DNA of 64,000 bases, taken from the NCBI GenBank assembly GCA_900104855.1, contig FNSS01000001.1:1860001-1924000 (forward strand), read 5' to 3'. A program made the translations under genes and the position numbers. This document shows positions 33,428 to 41,990 of this stretch, piece by piece (the first letter of the stretch is position 1; each line of letters starts with the position of its first letter). The notes under the pieces are model-generated. The model worked only from the letters and a program-made list of their open reading frames with translations, searched no databases and was not told the origin of the DNA. Origin of the DNA: Rhizobiales bacterium GAS188 (GTDB lineage: Bacteria > Pseudomonadota > Alphaproteobacteria > Rhizobiales > Beijerinckiaceae).

Positions 33428-33976
33428 ATGCCACGTTCGAGCCTTGCCTTCTGGAAGTCCGACATGACCGCGATGGCGCTGGGGTTGGCGCTTGGTGCGG
33501 CAGCCTTCGCACCGGCCTTCGCTGCTGGCGGCGGCGGCGATCCGCCCAAACCCCCGACCTGTGCCAAAGGCCAAGTCTATGATTCGAAGAAGGGGTGCGT
33601 GAAGGCCGAGCGCGGGGTGCTGCCCGACGAGCAGATGACCCAATACGCCTATGCGCTCGCCAAGGAAGACCGCTTTGTCGAAGCGCTGGACACCCTCAAC
33701 CTGTTGGAGAACCCCAACACCGCCAAAGCGCTCAATTATCGCGGCTATGCGACACGCAAGCTCGGCCGGACCGAGGAAGGCATCGGCTATTATCTCAAAT
33801 CGGTCTCGCTCGATCCGGGCTACGCGCAGGTACGCGAATATCTCGGCGAAGCCTATGTGATCCAAGGCAAGGTCGATCTCGCCAAGGCCCAGCTTGCGAC
33901 CATCAAGACGCTCTGCGGCACGGGTTGCGAGGAATATGAGGACCTGGCGCAAGCCATCGAGGACGCCAAGCTCTGA
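33428..33976 (+). CDS. Secreted tetratricopeptide-repeat protein
   Basis: 182 residues from ATG 33428 with TTGGAG upstream. The signal peptide MPRSSLAFWKSDMTAMALGLALGAAAFAPAFA is given only as residues 1-32, cleaving after AFA. Two Cys form a short loop in PPTCAKGQVYDSKKGCVKA, then about three TPR-like helical pairs (EALDTLNLLENPNTAKALNYRGYATRKLG; EGIGYYLKSVSLDPGYAQVREYLGEAYV). It is probably a periplasmic protein-interaction factor. It stands alone; a strong hairpin follows its stop. Confidence 0.82.
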   Translation: MPRSSLAFWKSDMTAMALGLALGAAAFAPAFAAGGGGDPPKPPTCAKGQVYDSKKGCVKAERGVLPDEQMTQYAYALAKEDRFVEALDTLNLLENPNTAKALNYRGYATRKLGRTEEGIGYYLKSVSLDPGYAQVREYLGEAYVIQGKVDLAKAQLATIKTLCGTGCEEYEDLAQAIEDAKL

Positions 33977-33997
33977 CGGGTCGCAAGGGGGCAAAAC

Positions 33998-34025
33998 GGG
34001 CGCGGCGGCGAATTCCGCCGCGCCC
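33998..34025 (+). terminator. Strong hairpin after the TPR gene
   Basis: GGGCGCGGCGG (33998-34008) and CCGCCGCGCCC (34015-34025) pair perfectly over 11 bp around the loop CGAATT, 22 bases after the stop. No T run follows. It is the likely 3' end of the TPR message. Confidence 0.5.
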
Positions 34026-34255
34026 GAAGCCGCGCATCGATTGACATGCCATGAAGCCGTCCAGACGATCCCGGCAAGCCTCATGGTGCCTTCGCGAGCC
34101 CGCGCCTTCATGCCTTCGAGCGATTTGATCGGGGCGTTACCGCCTTCGACGGGTGCCGGCCGGTACACATCCCGGTGAGCGTGCATTGTGCCTGTGGAGC
34201 AACTGGGCTAGGCGTCCTCGATGCAGGACGCTCGGTGCAACCTGTCCCTTCAGGC

Positions 34256-34789
34256 ATGACCGGGAAGGGGCAGATCGAGGTGAGAGCCGGCCTGGCGGAG
34301 CATCTCGCCCGCCTATGGCGCTACGGGCTCGTGCTGTCGAGCCGCGGCGACGTGGCCGAGGACCTGGTTCAAGCGACCTGCCTTCGCGCTCTCGAACGAT
34401 CCCACCAATTTCTGGCCGGATCGCGGCTCGACAGATGGCTGTTCTCGATACTGCGCTCGATCTGGTTGAACGAGGTGCGGGCGCGCCGAATCCGCCAGGG
34501 CGAAGGGGTAGTCGACGCTGAAATCGCCCTGACCTTCGACGGCGAAAAGGAAATCGAGACGAATATTCTTACCCATCAAGTGTTGAAAGAGGTGCAGTTG
34601 CTTCCCCAAACGCAACGGGAGACGCTCTTCTTGGTTTATGTTGAGGGCCTGACCTATCGCGAGGCCGCGCAGATATTGGAGGTGCCGATCGGCACCGTCA
34701 TGAGCCGGCTGGCGGCCGTGCGCCAGGAGCTGGGAAGGCTCGGCGCCAATCCTGCGGGCGAGCTGCCGGCAGGGGCGAAGCGCCGATGA
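34256..34789 (+). CDS. ECF-family RNA polymerase sigma factor
   Basis: 177 residues from ATG 34256 (GTG 34175 is an unlikely longer start). Region 2 shows DVAEDLVQATCLRALERSHQF and RLDRWLFSILRSIWLNEVRARR; region 4 shows LPQTQRETLFLVYVEGLTYREAAQILEVPIGTVMSRL near residues 115-155. There is no region 3, as usual for ECF factors. It overlaps the next gene, a membrane anti-sigma factor, by 4 bases. That pairing argues against it being EcfG, which pairs with NepR. Its target promoter is unknown. Confidence 0.92.
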   Translation: MTGKGQIEVRAGLAEHLARLWRYGLVLSSRGDVAEDLVQATCLRALERSHQFLAGSRLDRWLFSILRSIWLNEVRARRIRQGEGVVDAEIALTFDGEKEIETNILTHQVLKEVQLLPQTQRETLFLVYVEGLTYREAAQILEVPIGTVMSRLAAVRQELGRLGANPAGELPAGAKRR

Positions 34790-35631
34790 CCCAATCCCCG
34801 CCCACCGATCGCCCAACCGATGCTGACCTCGTCGCCTATCTCGACGAGGAGCTCGCGGCTGACCGCAGGACCGAGATCGCGCGCTGGCTCGACCGTGACG
34901 GCGAGCTGCAGCAAAGGCTGACATTGCTGGCCGGCGGGGCGAGACCTTTCCGCGAAGCTTTCGAGCCGCTGCTCGCCGAAGCCCCGCTGGCGCGTTTGCA
35001 AGGGATGCTGGACGGTCTGCCCGGGAACCGGCCGGCCACAACCAAAGTGGTACCGCCCATGCGGAGCCGGCCGCGCCTCGCGTGGACTTGGCCGCGCCTG
35101 CCCCTGATCGCGGCCGGCCTGGCGCTATTCCTGGTCGGGGCCGGCGCCGATCGCTGGCTGGCTTCCTGGCGTGACGGCGACGGGAGCGAGGCCACGGGCG
35201 AATCCGAAAACGACTGGCGGCAGGCCGTCGCGGAATATATTTCGCTCTATTCGCCCGACACATTGACCGCAATTCCCGACGATGCGGCCCCCAGGCAAGG
35301 CGAACTCACTCTGGTGGGCTCCAAGCTCGGCGCCGCCTTGCCGCTCGAGCAGATTTCCTTGCCCGGCCTGACGCTGAAGCGCGCTCAGCTCCTCGAATAT
35401 GACAAAAAGCCGCTTGCACAGCTCGCCTATCTCGATTCGAAGAGCGGGGTTGTGGCGCTGTGCATCTATGGCGACGGCCATGCCGATTCAGCGGCAACGA
35501 GCGAACGACGCGCGGGTCTCAACATCGTCCATTGGTCCGCGCATGGCCGCGCTTTCATGCTCGTCGGACACGCCGAAATGCCCGAATTGCAGCGGCTTGC
35601 CGGTCTTTTGTCGCAGAAGCTGACGCTGTGA
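34786..35631 (+). CDS. Transmembrane anti-sigma factor
   Basis: 281 residues. The N-terminal cytoplasmic part DADLVAYLDEELAADRRTEIARWL resembles the anti-sigma domain of RsiW/ChrR-type proteins but lacks the zinc-binding HxxxCxxC. A single membrane segment lies at about 105-122 (LPLIAAGLALFLVGAGA). The C-terminal periplasmic domain is about 155 residues long. It should hold the adjacent ECF sigma factor inactive until an envelope signal is received. It is translationally coupled to the sigma gene. Confidence 0.85.
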   Translation: MTQSPPTDRPTDADLVAYLDEELAADRRTEIARWLDRDGELQQRLTLLAGGARPFREAFEPLLAEAPLARLQGMLDGLPGNRPATTKVVPPMRSRPRLAWTWPRLPLIAAGLALFLVGAGADRWLASWRDGDGSEATGESENDWRQAVAEYISLYSPDTLTAIPDDAAPRQGELTLVGSKLGAALPLEQISLPGLTLKRAQLLEYDKKPLAQLAYLDSKSGVVALCIYGDGHADSAATSERRAGLNIVHWSAHGRAFMLVGHAEMPELQRLAGLLSQKLTL

Positions 35632-35691
35632 ACGCCTTGCCCCTTGTTTCCCTCAGGGTGCTCCCGCAGATGCGAATTGCCGAGGTGCGCG

Positions 35692-36516
35692 ATGTCAGAA
35701 CACGATGATTCGACCCCGCTGAATGATCATCCGGAAGCCGAGCCCTACGAGCCCGGCCCCTTCGACTTTGCACCTGCGTGGCCGGTTGGGCTAAAGTTAA
35801 AGCCTCACTCGCCCGATTCGAGCCCGGATATGTCCAACCGCCCGCGCATTCTCGTCGTCGATGACGATGTCGACATTGTCGATACCCTCACCGATCAGCT
35901 CAGCATCAACGGGGAATTCTCGGTCAGCTCCGCCGCGACGGCGCAGGCCGCCCTGGCGCTCGTCAAATCCGAGCCCTTCGATCTCCTCATCATGGATGTG
36001 GGCTTGCCCGATATGGATGGGCGCGAGGCCGTCAGGGTCTTGCGGGCCGGCGGAGCACGCATGCCGATCATCATGCTCACCGGCCATACGAGCGACGCCG
36101 ACACCGTGGCCGGCCTCGGCTCAGGCGCCAATGACTATGTGGCGAAGCCCTTCCGTTTCGCGGTGCTGCTGGCCCGCATCAGGGTGCATCTGCGCCAGCA
36201 CGAAGCAAGCGACGATGCGGTGCTGCGCATCGGCCCCTTGCAGTTCAAGCCCGCCTCCAAGCTGATCGTCACGGAAAAGGGCTCCAAGCTGAAGCTCACC
36301 GAGAAGGAGGCCGCGATCTTGCGCTTCCTCTATCGCTCGAACGGCCATCCGGTGGCCCGCAAGGTGCTCCTGCAGGAAGTCTGGGGCTATAACGCCGCCG
36401 TTTCGACCCATACGCTCGAAACCCATATCTACCGCTTGCGCCAGAAGATCGAGGCCGGGCCTGACGCCGCCAAGATGATCGTCACCGACCAAGGCGGCTA
36501 CAAGCTCGTCATCTGA
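35692..36516 (+). CDS. OmpR-family DNA-binding response regulator
   Basis: 274 residues from ATG 35692, which has GAGG 7 bases upstream. A start at ATG 35830 would give a standard-length 228-residue protein. The extra 46 residues are acidic and Pro-rich. The receiver domain has ILVVDDDVDIVDTL, phosphoacceptor Asp in LLIMDVGLPDMDG, Thr in MLTGHT and Lys in YVAKPF. The C-terminal winged helix includes LTEKEAAILRFLYRSNG and STHTLETHIYRLRQKIE. No partner histidine kinase is adjacent. It lies 60 bases after the anti-sigma gene. Confidence 0.9.
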   Translation: MSEHDDSTPLNDHPEAEPYEPGPFDFAPAWPVGLKLKPHSPDSSPDMSNRPRILVVDDDVDIVDTLTDQLSINGEFSVSSAATAQAALALVKSEPFDLLIMDVGLPDMDGREAVRVLRAGGARMPIIMLTGHTSDADTVAGLGSGANDYVAKPFRFAVLLARIRVHLRQHEASDDAVLRIGPLQFKPASKLIVTEKGSKLKLTEKEAAILRFLYRSNGHPVARKVLLQEVWGYNAAVSTHTLETHIYRLRQKIEAGPDAAKMIVTDQGGYKLVI

Positions 36517-36565
36517 AGGCACGCGGGTCACCGGCTCGAGCGCCGCACCCGAATCGAAAGGGCCG

Positions 36566-37045
36566 ATGCAACTCAACGTCAAGACGCAACGCCTGGCGCG
36601 GGTCGCCCCTCTCGCCGTTCTCGAAAGCGAAGCCGTGCGGCTCCTTGCCTTTGACGGCGAAGAGGTGACGCTGGAGCCGCAAGCCGTGCTGTTTCGGCAA
36701 GGCGATACGGCTGATAGTGGTTATGCTGTGCTCTCAGGCGCGGTCGCGCTCGAACGCGAAGCCGAGATCCCGACGCCTGTGCGGCTCATGGGGGCAGGTT
36801 CGCTGATCGGCGTCAACGCCCTGATCGTGGAAGGCGAACGGCCGACGAGCGCCACGGCGCGCGAGAAATCATTGCTGATCAAGCTGCCGCGCCGCCTGAT
36901 GCTGCGTGTGCTCGAAGCCTTCCCCGACTCGGCTTTGGCCTTCAAGAACTATGTCGAGGGCAGCATCGCCGAACAGGCGAGCGCGCTCGGACGTGTCGCG
37001 GATGCGATCGACGCGGTGGCGAGGAGCTACGCCAAAGCCCGATAA
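36566..37045 (+). CDS. Cyclic-nucleotide-binding-domain protein without DNA-binding domain
   Basis: 159 residues. A Crp-type beta roll is seen: VTLEPQAVLFRQGDTADSGYAVLSGAVAL, followed by LMGAGSLIGVNALIVEGERPTSATAREKS and a final helix. The phosphate-binding cassette residues of true cAMP sensors (GELAL, RxA) are not conserved, so ligand binding is uncertain. The winged helix of Crp/Fnr regulators is absent. It starts 49 bases after the response regulator on the same strand, so the two may act together. Confidence 0.8.
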   Translation: MQLNVKTQRLARVAPLAVLESEAVRLLAFDGEEVTLEPQAVLFRQGDTADSGYAVLSGAVALEREAEIPTPVRLMGAGSLIGVNALIVEGERPTSATAREKSLLIKLPRRLMLRVLEAFPDSALAFKNYVEGSIAEQASALGRVADAIDAVARSYAKAR

Positions 37046-37075
37046 GGCTTTGGCACGACACGTCTCGGCGCGACG

Positions 37076-37885
37076 TCATACCTCGAGCGAAAGCAGCACC
37101 GGCACATGGTCCGACGGACGCTGCAGGCCGCGCGCCGCTTTCTCGATAGCGACATTGCCGATACGCGGCGCGAGTGGCGGCGACACCCAGATATGGTCGA
37201 GGCGCCGCCCGCGGTTGGAAGCCGCCCAATCGGCCGCGCGATAGCTCCACCAAGTGTAGACGCGCTCGGGCTCGGGGATGCGATGGCGGATGGCGTCCGT
37301 CCACTCGCCGCGCCGGCGAATATCTTCGAGCGTCTCGGTCTCGATCGGCGTGTGGCTCACCACGTCGAGAAGCTGCTTATGGCTCCAGACATCGCTCTCA
37401 TAAGGCGCGATGTTGAGATCGCCGGTGATCACGCTCGGACGATTGCTGCCGGCCTGCTCGCGGCTCCAACTGCGCATATCGTCGAGGAAGCCGAGCTTAT
37501 GGGCGAATTTCACATTCACGGCAGCATCGGGGACGTCGCCCCCCGCCGGCACGTAGAAATTATGCACCGTCAGCGGCGCCCCGGCCGCCGGTGTGACCTC
37601 GGCCGAGACATGGCGCGCATCGCCCTTGCCGCCGAAAGGCAGGAAGGAGGGCACGCCAAGCGGCAGGCGCGACAGGATGGCGACGCCGTTATAGCCCTTA
37701 TCGCCCTTGATCGCCTGATGCACATAGCCAGCTTCCCGGAAGGCCGAACGCGGAAACTGATCGTCGAGGCACTTCGTCTCTTGCAGGCAGAGCACATCCG
37801 GCTGGGCGCGCTGGAGATAATCGAGCACGAGCTGCAGACGCAGCCGCACGGAGTTGATGTTCCAGGTCGCGACAGAAATGGGCAT
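37076..37885 (-). CDS. xth: Exodeoxyribonuclease III
   Basis: 269 residues of the Mg-dependent endonuclease/exonuclease/phosphatase fold. Landmarks: SVATWNINSVRLRLQLV, VLCLQETKCLDDQFP (metal Glu), HNFYVPAGGD, VITGDLNIAP (catalytic Asp/Asn), NRGRRLDHIWVSP and the final SDHVPVLL His. It repairs abasic sites and 3'-blocked ends in DNA. It is convergent with the cyclic-nucleotide-binding gene and lies 10 bases after the HicA-like gene on the same strand, which is probably a chance neighbour. Confidence 0.95.
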   Translation of the reverse strand: MPISVATWNINSVRLRLQLVLDYLQRAQPDVLCLQETKCLDDQFPRSAFREAGYVHQAIKGDKGYNGVAILSRLPLGVPSFLPFGGKGDARHVSAEVTPAAGAPLTVHNFYVPAGGDVPDAAVNVKFAHKLGFLDDMRSWSREQAGSNRPSVITGDLNIAPYESDVWSHKQLLDVVSHTPIETETLEDIRRRGEWTDAIRHRIPEPERVYTWWSYRAADWAASNRGRRLDHIWVSPPLAPRIGNVAIEKAARGLQRPSDHVPVLLSLEV

Positions 37886-37895
37886 GGGGCACTCT

Positions 37896-38090
37896 TTAGA
37901 ACGTCTTCGGCAAGCCGGCCTGTTTCAGAACTGCATTTGCTGTGTGCCGTGACTTGATCTTCCCGTCGACAACAGTTTGACGTCCGGTCGTTGTGTTACG
38001 CCAAATCTCGTGATCGCCCTTGCCTCGTCGCACCATTTCGAAGTGGTGGTCCTGTAGGATCCTACGAAGGGCCGGAGCCAAGTCCGTCAC
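37896..38090 (-). CDS. HicA-family toxin (mRNA interferase)
   Basis: 64 residues from a GTG at 38090 with GAGGG 6 bases upstream. The dsRBD-like HicA fold is seen in LRRILQDHHFEMVRRGKGDHEIWRNTTTG, with the catalytic His in GDHEIW, then RQTVVDGKIKSRHTANAVLKQAGL. HicA toxins cleave mRNA and are restrained by a HicB-type partner. The GTG overlaps the stop of the middle gene (38087-38326) by 4 bases, so translation is coupled. Size and motifs match the family (about 60 residues). Confidence 0.88.
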   Translation of the reverse strand: MTDLAPALRRILQDHHFEMVRRGKGDHEIWRNTTTGRQTVVDGKIKSRHTANAVLKQAGLPKTF

Positions 38091-38326
38091 GAACTGCCCT
38101 CGCCATATCGCCGTGAAGATCGGCTGGTGACGAGGCTCCTGTCGCGGCAAAATTCGATTGCTTGCTTGTGACCTGTTCCATCGATGAAAAACCAATTCAC
38201 CCAGGCGTTCTCAGTCGTTACGCCGATCGCGTTGCTCAGCTCGTTGAGTGTCGGATAGGTGCTGCCCGAGGTCGCAAGGCGCCAAGAGCCACCTGACGCA
38301 ACAGCCCGATACTGCCGGGAGGGCAA
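38087..38326 (-). CDS. Small unknown protein inside the HicA-type operon
   Basis: 79 residues from a TTG at 38326. A GGAGG motif 6 bases upstream, inside the end of the preceding gene, supports this start; the gene begins one base after the DUF1902 stop and its own stop overlaps the hicA GTG by 4 bases. I do not recognise the family with confidence. The core GSTYPTLNELSNAIGVTTENAWVNWFFI has a Leu/Ala-rich helix then NxWVNWFF, loosely like RAMA or DUF4357 modules of restriction systems. It is not a shadow of another gene. The last 15 residues are Ser/Arg-rich. Confidence 0.6.
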   Translation of the reverse strand: MPSRQYRAVASGGSWRLATSGSTYPTLNELSNAIGVTTENAWVNWFFIDGTGHKQAIEFCRDRSLVTSRSSRRYGEGSS

Positions 38327-38327
38327 T

Positions 38328-38561
38328 TCAAGCCTCCACGTGCACCCGGTCATGCGCATAGGCGATGATATCGAGCTCAACATCATCAGGACGATCGGGT
38401 GCATCCGACAAGAGGTCAGCCGTGATGATCTTGATCCGCTCGCGCAGGGCTTCGAGCGTGTCGGCCTCGGTGGCGAGGCCCTGGATGTCGCTGTCCTCGA
38501 CATACCAGACTTTAGCCTCGTCATCCCAGGCGACGCGCACGACGGCGTGACGACGCATCAT
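38328..38561 (-). CDS. DUF1902 protein, putative HicB-like antitoxin
   Basis: 77 residues from ATG 38561 (or ATG 38558), with GGAG 5-8 bases upstream. It reads AVVRVAWDDEAKVWYVEDSDIQGLATEADTLEAL, a partial RNase-H-like HicB fold in which D-x-x-x-x-x-W-Y-V-E-D-S-D is the DUF1902 landmark; the usual C-terminal DNA-binding region is missing. DUF1902 proteins are commonly encoded with HicA toxins and probably neutralise them. It is the first gene of the three-gene operon, upstream of the toxin. Confidence 0.82.
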   Translation of the reverse strand: MMRRHAVVRVAWDDEAKVWYVEDSDIQGLATEADTLEALRERIKIITADLLSDAPDRPDDVELDIIAYAHDRVHVEA

Positions 38562-38617
38562 GTGTTCTCCTCGAAGCAGAAACTGATCATCGCCGATGCT
38601 CGCCTCGGGTGCAACGT

Positions 38618-40201
38618 TCAAAACACCAGTGCCTTCGCCTGCTTGACGCCCGGTATCTTATGCACCTGGTCGAGCACCGCCGACGGCACCTGGCTATCGA
38701 CCTCGACGAGCGCGATGGCCGAGCCGCCCTGCTTGTCGCGGCCGAGCGCGAAGGTCGCGATATTGATGCCGGCCTCACCGAGCAAGCTGGCGAAGCGTCC
38801 AATGAAGCCCGGCTTGTCCTCATTCGTCACATAGATCATGGAGGGGGCGAATTCGGCATCGACCTTGATGCCCTTGATCTCCAATATGCGCGGCTTGCCG
38901 TCATGGAACACCGTGCCCGAGACGGCACGCTCCTGGCGATCGGTGGTGACGCTCACGGTGATCAGCGACGCATAGTCGCCGGTCGCCTCGCGCACCGTCT
39001 CTTCGACGACCACGCCCCGCTCCTTGGCGACGCTCGGCGCCGAGACGACGTTGATGTCGGCGAGCATCGGGCGCAGCAATCCGGCAACCGCCGCGCTCGT
39101 CAGCGCCTTCGTCTTCATGCCGGCGACCTCGCCCGAATAGGTGATGCGCACCGTCTTCAAGCCGCTCTCGGTGAGCTGGCCCGCGAAGGAGCCGAGCTTC
39201 TCGGCAAGCGCGATATAAGGCCTGAGCTTGGGGGCTTCCTCGGCCGTGATCGAGGGGAAGTTGATGGCGTTCGAGATGGCGCCGCGCAACAGATAGTCCG
39301 ACATCTGCTCGGCGACCTGGAGCGCCACATTCTCCTGCGCCTCGGTGGTGGCGGCGCCGAGATGGGGCGTGCAGACCACGTTCGGATGGCCGAAGAGCGG
39401 ATTGGACTTCGCCGGCTCCTCCACAAAGACGTCGATTGCGGCACCCGCCACATGGCCGGAATCGAGGGCGGCGCGAAGGGCAATCTCGTCGATGAGGCCG
39501 CCGCGCGCGCAATTGACGATGCGCACGCCCTTCTTGGTCTTGGCGAGGTTCTCGGCCGACAGGACGTTCTTGGTCTGCGCCGTCATCGGCGTGTGCAAGG
39601 TGATGATGTCGGCGCGCTTGAGGAGGTCGGCGAGCTCAACCTTCTCGACGCCGAGCTCGACCGCACGCTCCAGCGACAGGAACGGATCATAGGCGATCAC
39701 GCGCATCTTGAGCCCGATGGCGCGGTCGGCGACGATCGAGCCGATATTGCCGCAGCCGATGATGCCGAGCAGCTTGCCGGACAGCTCGACGCCCATGAAG
39801 CGGTTCTTCTCCCATTTGCCGGCTTGCGTCGAGACATCGGCCTGCGGGATCTGGCGAGCCAGCGCGAACATCATGGCGATGGCGTGCTCGGCCGTGGTGA
39901 TGGAATTGCCGAAAGGTGTGTTCATGACGATCACACCCTTGGCGGTGGCGGCCGGGATATCGACATTGTCGACGCCGATTCCGGCTCGCCCAACCACCTT
40001 GAGCTTGGTCGCTGCGCCGAGCAGCTTCGCCGTGACCTTGGTGGCGGAGCGGATGGCGAGACCATCATAATTGCCGATGATCTTGGCGATTTCGTCCTTG
40101 TCGATGCCGGGCTTGAAATCGACCGCGACCCCGCGATCCTTGAAGATCTGCAGGGCGGCATCGGAGAGGGCATCGGAGATGAGAACGCGGGGTTTGGTCA
40201 T
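38618..40201 (-). CDS. serA: D-3-phosphoglycerate dehydrogenase
   Basis: 527 residues from ATG 40201, the long form with an extra ASB domain. The NAD-binding fold shows KLLGIIGCGNIGSIVADRA, catalytic residues in NCARGGLIDE (Arg), and HLGAATTEAQ (His). A C-terminal ACT domain (SMIYVTNEDKPGFIGRFASLLGEAGINIATF) is the usual serine-feedback site. It catalyses the first step of serine synthesis. It follows serC on the same strand after 164 bases that contain a 17-bp tandem repeat. Confidence 0.96.
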   Translation of the reverse strand: MTKPRVLISDALSDAALQIFKDRGVAVDFKPGIDKDEIAKIIGNYDGLAIRSATKVTAKLLGAATKLKVVGRAGIGVDNVDIPAATAKGVIVMNTPFGNSITTAEHAIAMMFALARQIPQADVSTQAGKWEKNRFMGVELSGKLLGIIGCGNIGSIVADRAIGLKMRVIAYDPFLSLERAVELGVEKVELADLLKRADIITLHTPMTAQTKNVLSAENLAKTKKGVRIVNCARGGLIDEIALRAALDSGHVAGAAIDVFVEEPAKSNPLFGHPNVVCTPHLGAATTEAQENVALQVAEQMSDYLLRGAISNAINFPSITAEEAPKLRPYIALAEKLGSFAGQLTESGLKTVRITYSGEVAGMKTKALTSAAVAGLLRPMLADINVVSAPSVAKERGVVVEETVREATGDYASLITVSVTTDRQERAVSGTVFHDGKPRILEIKGIKVDAEFAPSMIYVTNEDKPGFIGRFASLLGEAGINIATFALGRDKQGGSAIALVEVDSQVPSAVLDQVHKIPGVKQAKALVF

Positions 40202-40317
40202 GGGTGCACCTTCGTCAGGGCCGCCCTCGGACCTCGCCTCGGGATCGGCCGGCCGTCCACGCCTCGGCGTGGCTGAATGGGGAAGATCGAGCTTGGCCGG
40301 GCAAAGCCCGACCAAAA

Positions 40318-40351
40318 TGGCGTCAAAGCCAGGATGGCATCAAAGCCAAGA
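40318..40351. repeat. Two tandem 17-bp repeats between serC and serA
   Basis: ATGGCGTCAAAGCCAGG (40318-40334) is followed directly by ATGGCATCAAAGCCAAG (40335-40351), 15 of 17 bases alike, then a further ATGGC. Seen only here in the window. Function unknown. Confidence 0.6.
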
Positions 40352-40365
40352 TGGCCTGGGATAAA

Positions 40366-41541
40366 TCAGGCCGCTTTCTGCAGCGCTGCCTTTTCGCGGA
40401 GGAAGGCCCAGTCGAGCCAATGGGTCAGCGCTTCGACATCCGCGGTCTCGACCGTGGCGCCGCACCAGATGCGCAAGCCGGGCGGCGCATCGCGATAGGC
40501 ACCGATGTCGAAGGCCACGCCTTCCTTGTCGAGCGTCGCGGCAATGCCCTTGGCGACCGAGGCCACGGCCTCAGGCCCACGCGCCGTCACCTCCGGATCG
40601 GCGATGACGAGGCAAACGCTGGTGTTGGAGCGCGTCGCCTGGTCCTTGGCGAGATGGGCGACCCAGGGGGTGCGCGCCACGAACGCCGACAACGCGGCTG
40701 CATTGGCATCGACGCGCTTGAACAGGCCGTCGAGGCCGCCGACCGACTTCGCCCAGCGCAGCGTGTCGAGATAGTCCTCGACGCAGAGCATTGAGGGCGT
40801 GTTGATGGTCTCGCCCTCGAAGATCGCCTCGTTGAGCTTGCCGGCCTTGGTGAGCCGGAACAGCTTCGGCAGCGGCCAGGCGGGCGAATAGCTCTCGAGC
40901 CGCGCGACGGCGCGAGGCGACAAGATCAGCATGCCATGCGCGGCTTCGCCGCCGAGCACCTTCTGCCAGGAGAAGGTGACGACATCGAGTTTCTCGAAAT
41001 CGAGATCCTGGGCGAAGGCGGCCGAGGTGGCGTCGCAGATGGTGAGGCCCTCGCGGTCCGCCGCGATCCAGTCGGCATTGGCGACCCGCACCCCTGAAGT
41101 CGTGCCGTTCCAGGTGAACACCACGTCGCGCTGCCTTGAGTCGACCTGCGTCAGATCCGGCAGCTCGCCATAGCCGGCCTTGATGATGCGGCAATCCTTC
41201 AGCTTGAGCTGCTTTGCGACATCCGTCACCCAGCCTTCGCCGAAGCTTTCCCAGGCGAGCATGTCGACACCGCGCGCGCCGAGCAGCGACCACAGCGCCA
41301 GCTCGACCGCGCCCGTATCCGAGGCCGGCACGATACCGATGCGATGGGAGGCCGGCACGCGCAGCACTTCGCGCGTCAACTCGATAGCCTGCTTGAGCTT
41401 GGTCTTGCCGATCTTGGCTCGATGCGAGCGGCCAAGCGCCGCATCCTTCAGAGCCTCGACGCTCCAACCCGGGCGCTTGGCGCAGGGGCCAGACGAAAAA
41501 TGCGGATTCACCGGCCGCATGCCGGGCTTTTCATTCGCCAT
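40366..41541 (-). CDS. serC: Phosphoserine aminotransferase
   Basis: 391 residues, class V PLP enzyme. The N-terminus [20 protein letters not shown] and the PLP lysine in [15 protein letters not shown] mark the alphaproteobacterial SerC type; [18 protein letters not shown]-like and [10 protein letters not shown] segments supply cofactor contacts. It converts 3-phosphohydroxypyruvate to phosphoserine, step two of serine synthesis, and can also act in pyridoxal phosphate synthesis. It is upstream of serA in the same direction, so the pair forms a serine operon. Confidence 0.95.
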   Translation of the reverse strand: MANEKPGMRPVNPHFSSGPCAKRPGWSVEALKDAALGRSHRAKIGKTKLKQAIELTREVLRVPASHRIGIVPASDTGAVELALWSLLGARGVDMLAWESFGEGWVTDVAKQLKLKDCRIIKAGYGELPDLTQVDSRQRDVVFTWNGTTSGVRVANADWIAADREGLTICDATSAAFAQDLDFEKLDVVTFSWQKVLGGEAAHGMLILSPRAVARLESYSPAWPLPKLFRLTKAGKLNEAIFEGETINTPSMLCVEDYLDTLRWAKSVGGLDGLFKRVDANAAALSAFVARTPWVAHLAKDQATRSNTSVCLVIADPEVTARGPEAVASVAKGIAATLDKEGVAFDIGAYRDAPPGLRIWCGATVETADVEALTHWLDWAFLREKAALQKAA

Positions 41542-41790
41542 GTCTCTCCATCCTTCCAGATGGGCGCTCCCCGTTGGGGGGGAGTGACCCGGCGCCGCTT
41601 CTACGGGAGCGCGCCCGATCGGTCAATGCGGTGTCTTGAATTCCGTGTTTTGAAGCGTTGCTGTCAGGGCCCGGGGATCGGCAGCAGTCGAGAGGACATC
41701 GCCTCGCCGACTTGCCCGGCCGTGCTTTCGTCGCTATCCACCGTGATGCTGCACTGCGCGGGTTGGGGATTCGGCGGAGGCAGGACGCAA

Positions 41791-41955
41791 TTGGCCGGGA
41801 GCGGCAAGACCAAGCGCGAGGAACGCCTTGTTAAGGCCTTGCGCGACAATCTCAGGCGGCGCAAGGCGCCGCTTCGCGAGGCTGCGAAGGATTCAGGCGA
41901 AAGCGGGCGCGCAGCCCCGCCCGAAACACCGATCGAATCGAAGCAGCCATCGTGA
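41791..41955 (+). CDS. Small basic protein upstream of murA
   Basis: 54 residues from a TTG at 41791, with GGAGG 10 bases upstream; an ATG at 41746 in the same frame lacks a ribosome site. The core KTKREERLVKALRDNLRRRKAPLREAA is a highly charged helix. From memory, short proteins with a very similar R-E-x-R-L-x-x-A-L-R-x-N-L-x-R-R-K pattern are encoded near murA in many Rhizobiales and have no known function. It is 35 bases ahead of murA on the same strand. No domain is assigned. Confidence 0.6.
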   Translation: MAGSGKTKREERLVKALRDNLRRRKAPLREAAKDSGESGRAAPPETPIESKQPS

Positions 41956-41990
41956 CATAGGCCGGCCGGGCGCCGGCGAGGAGAATATTC

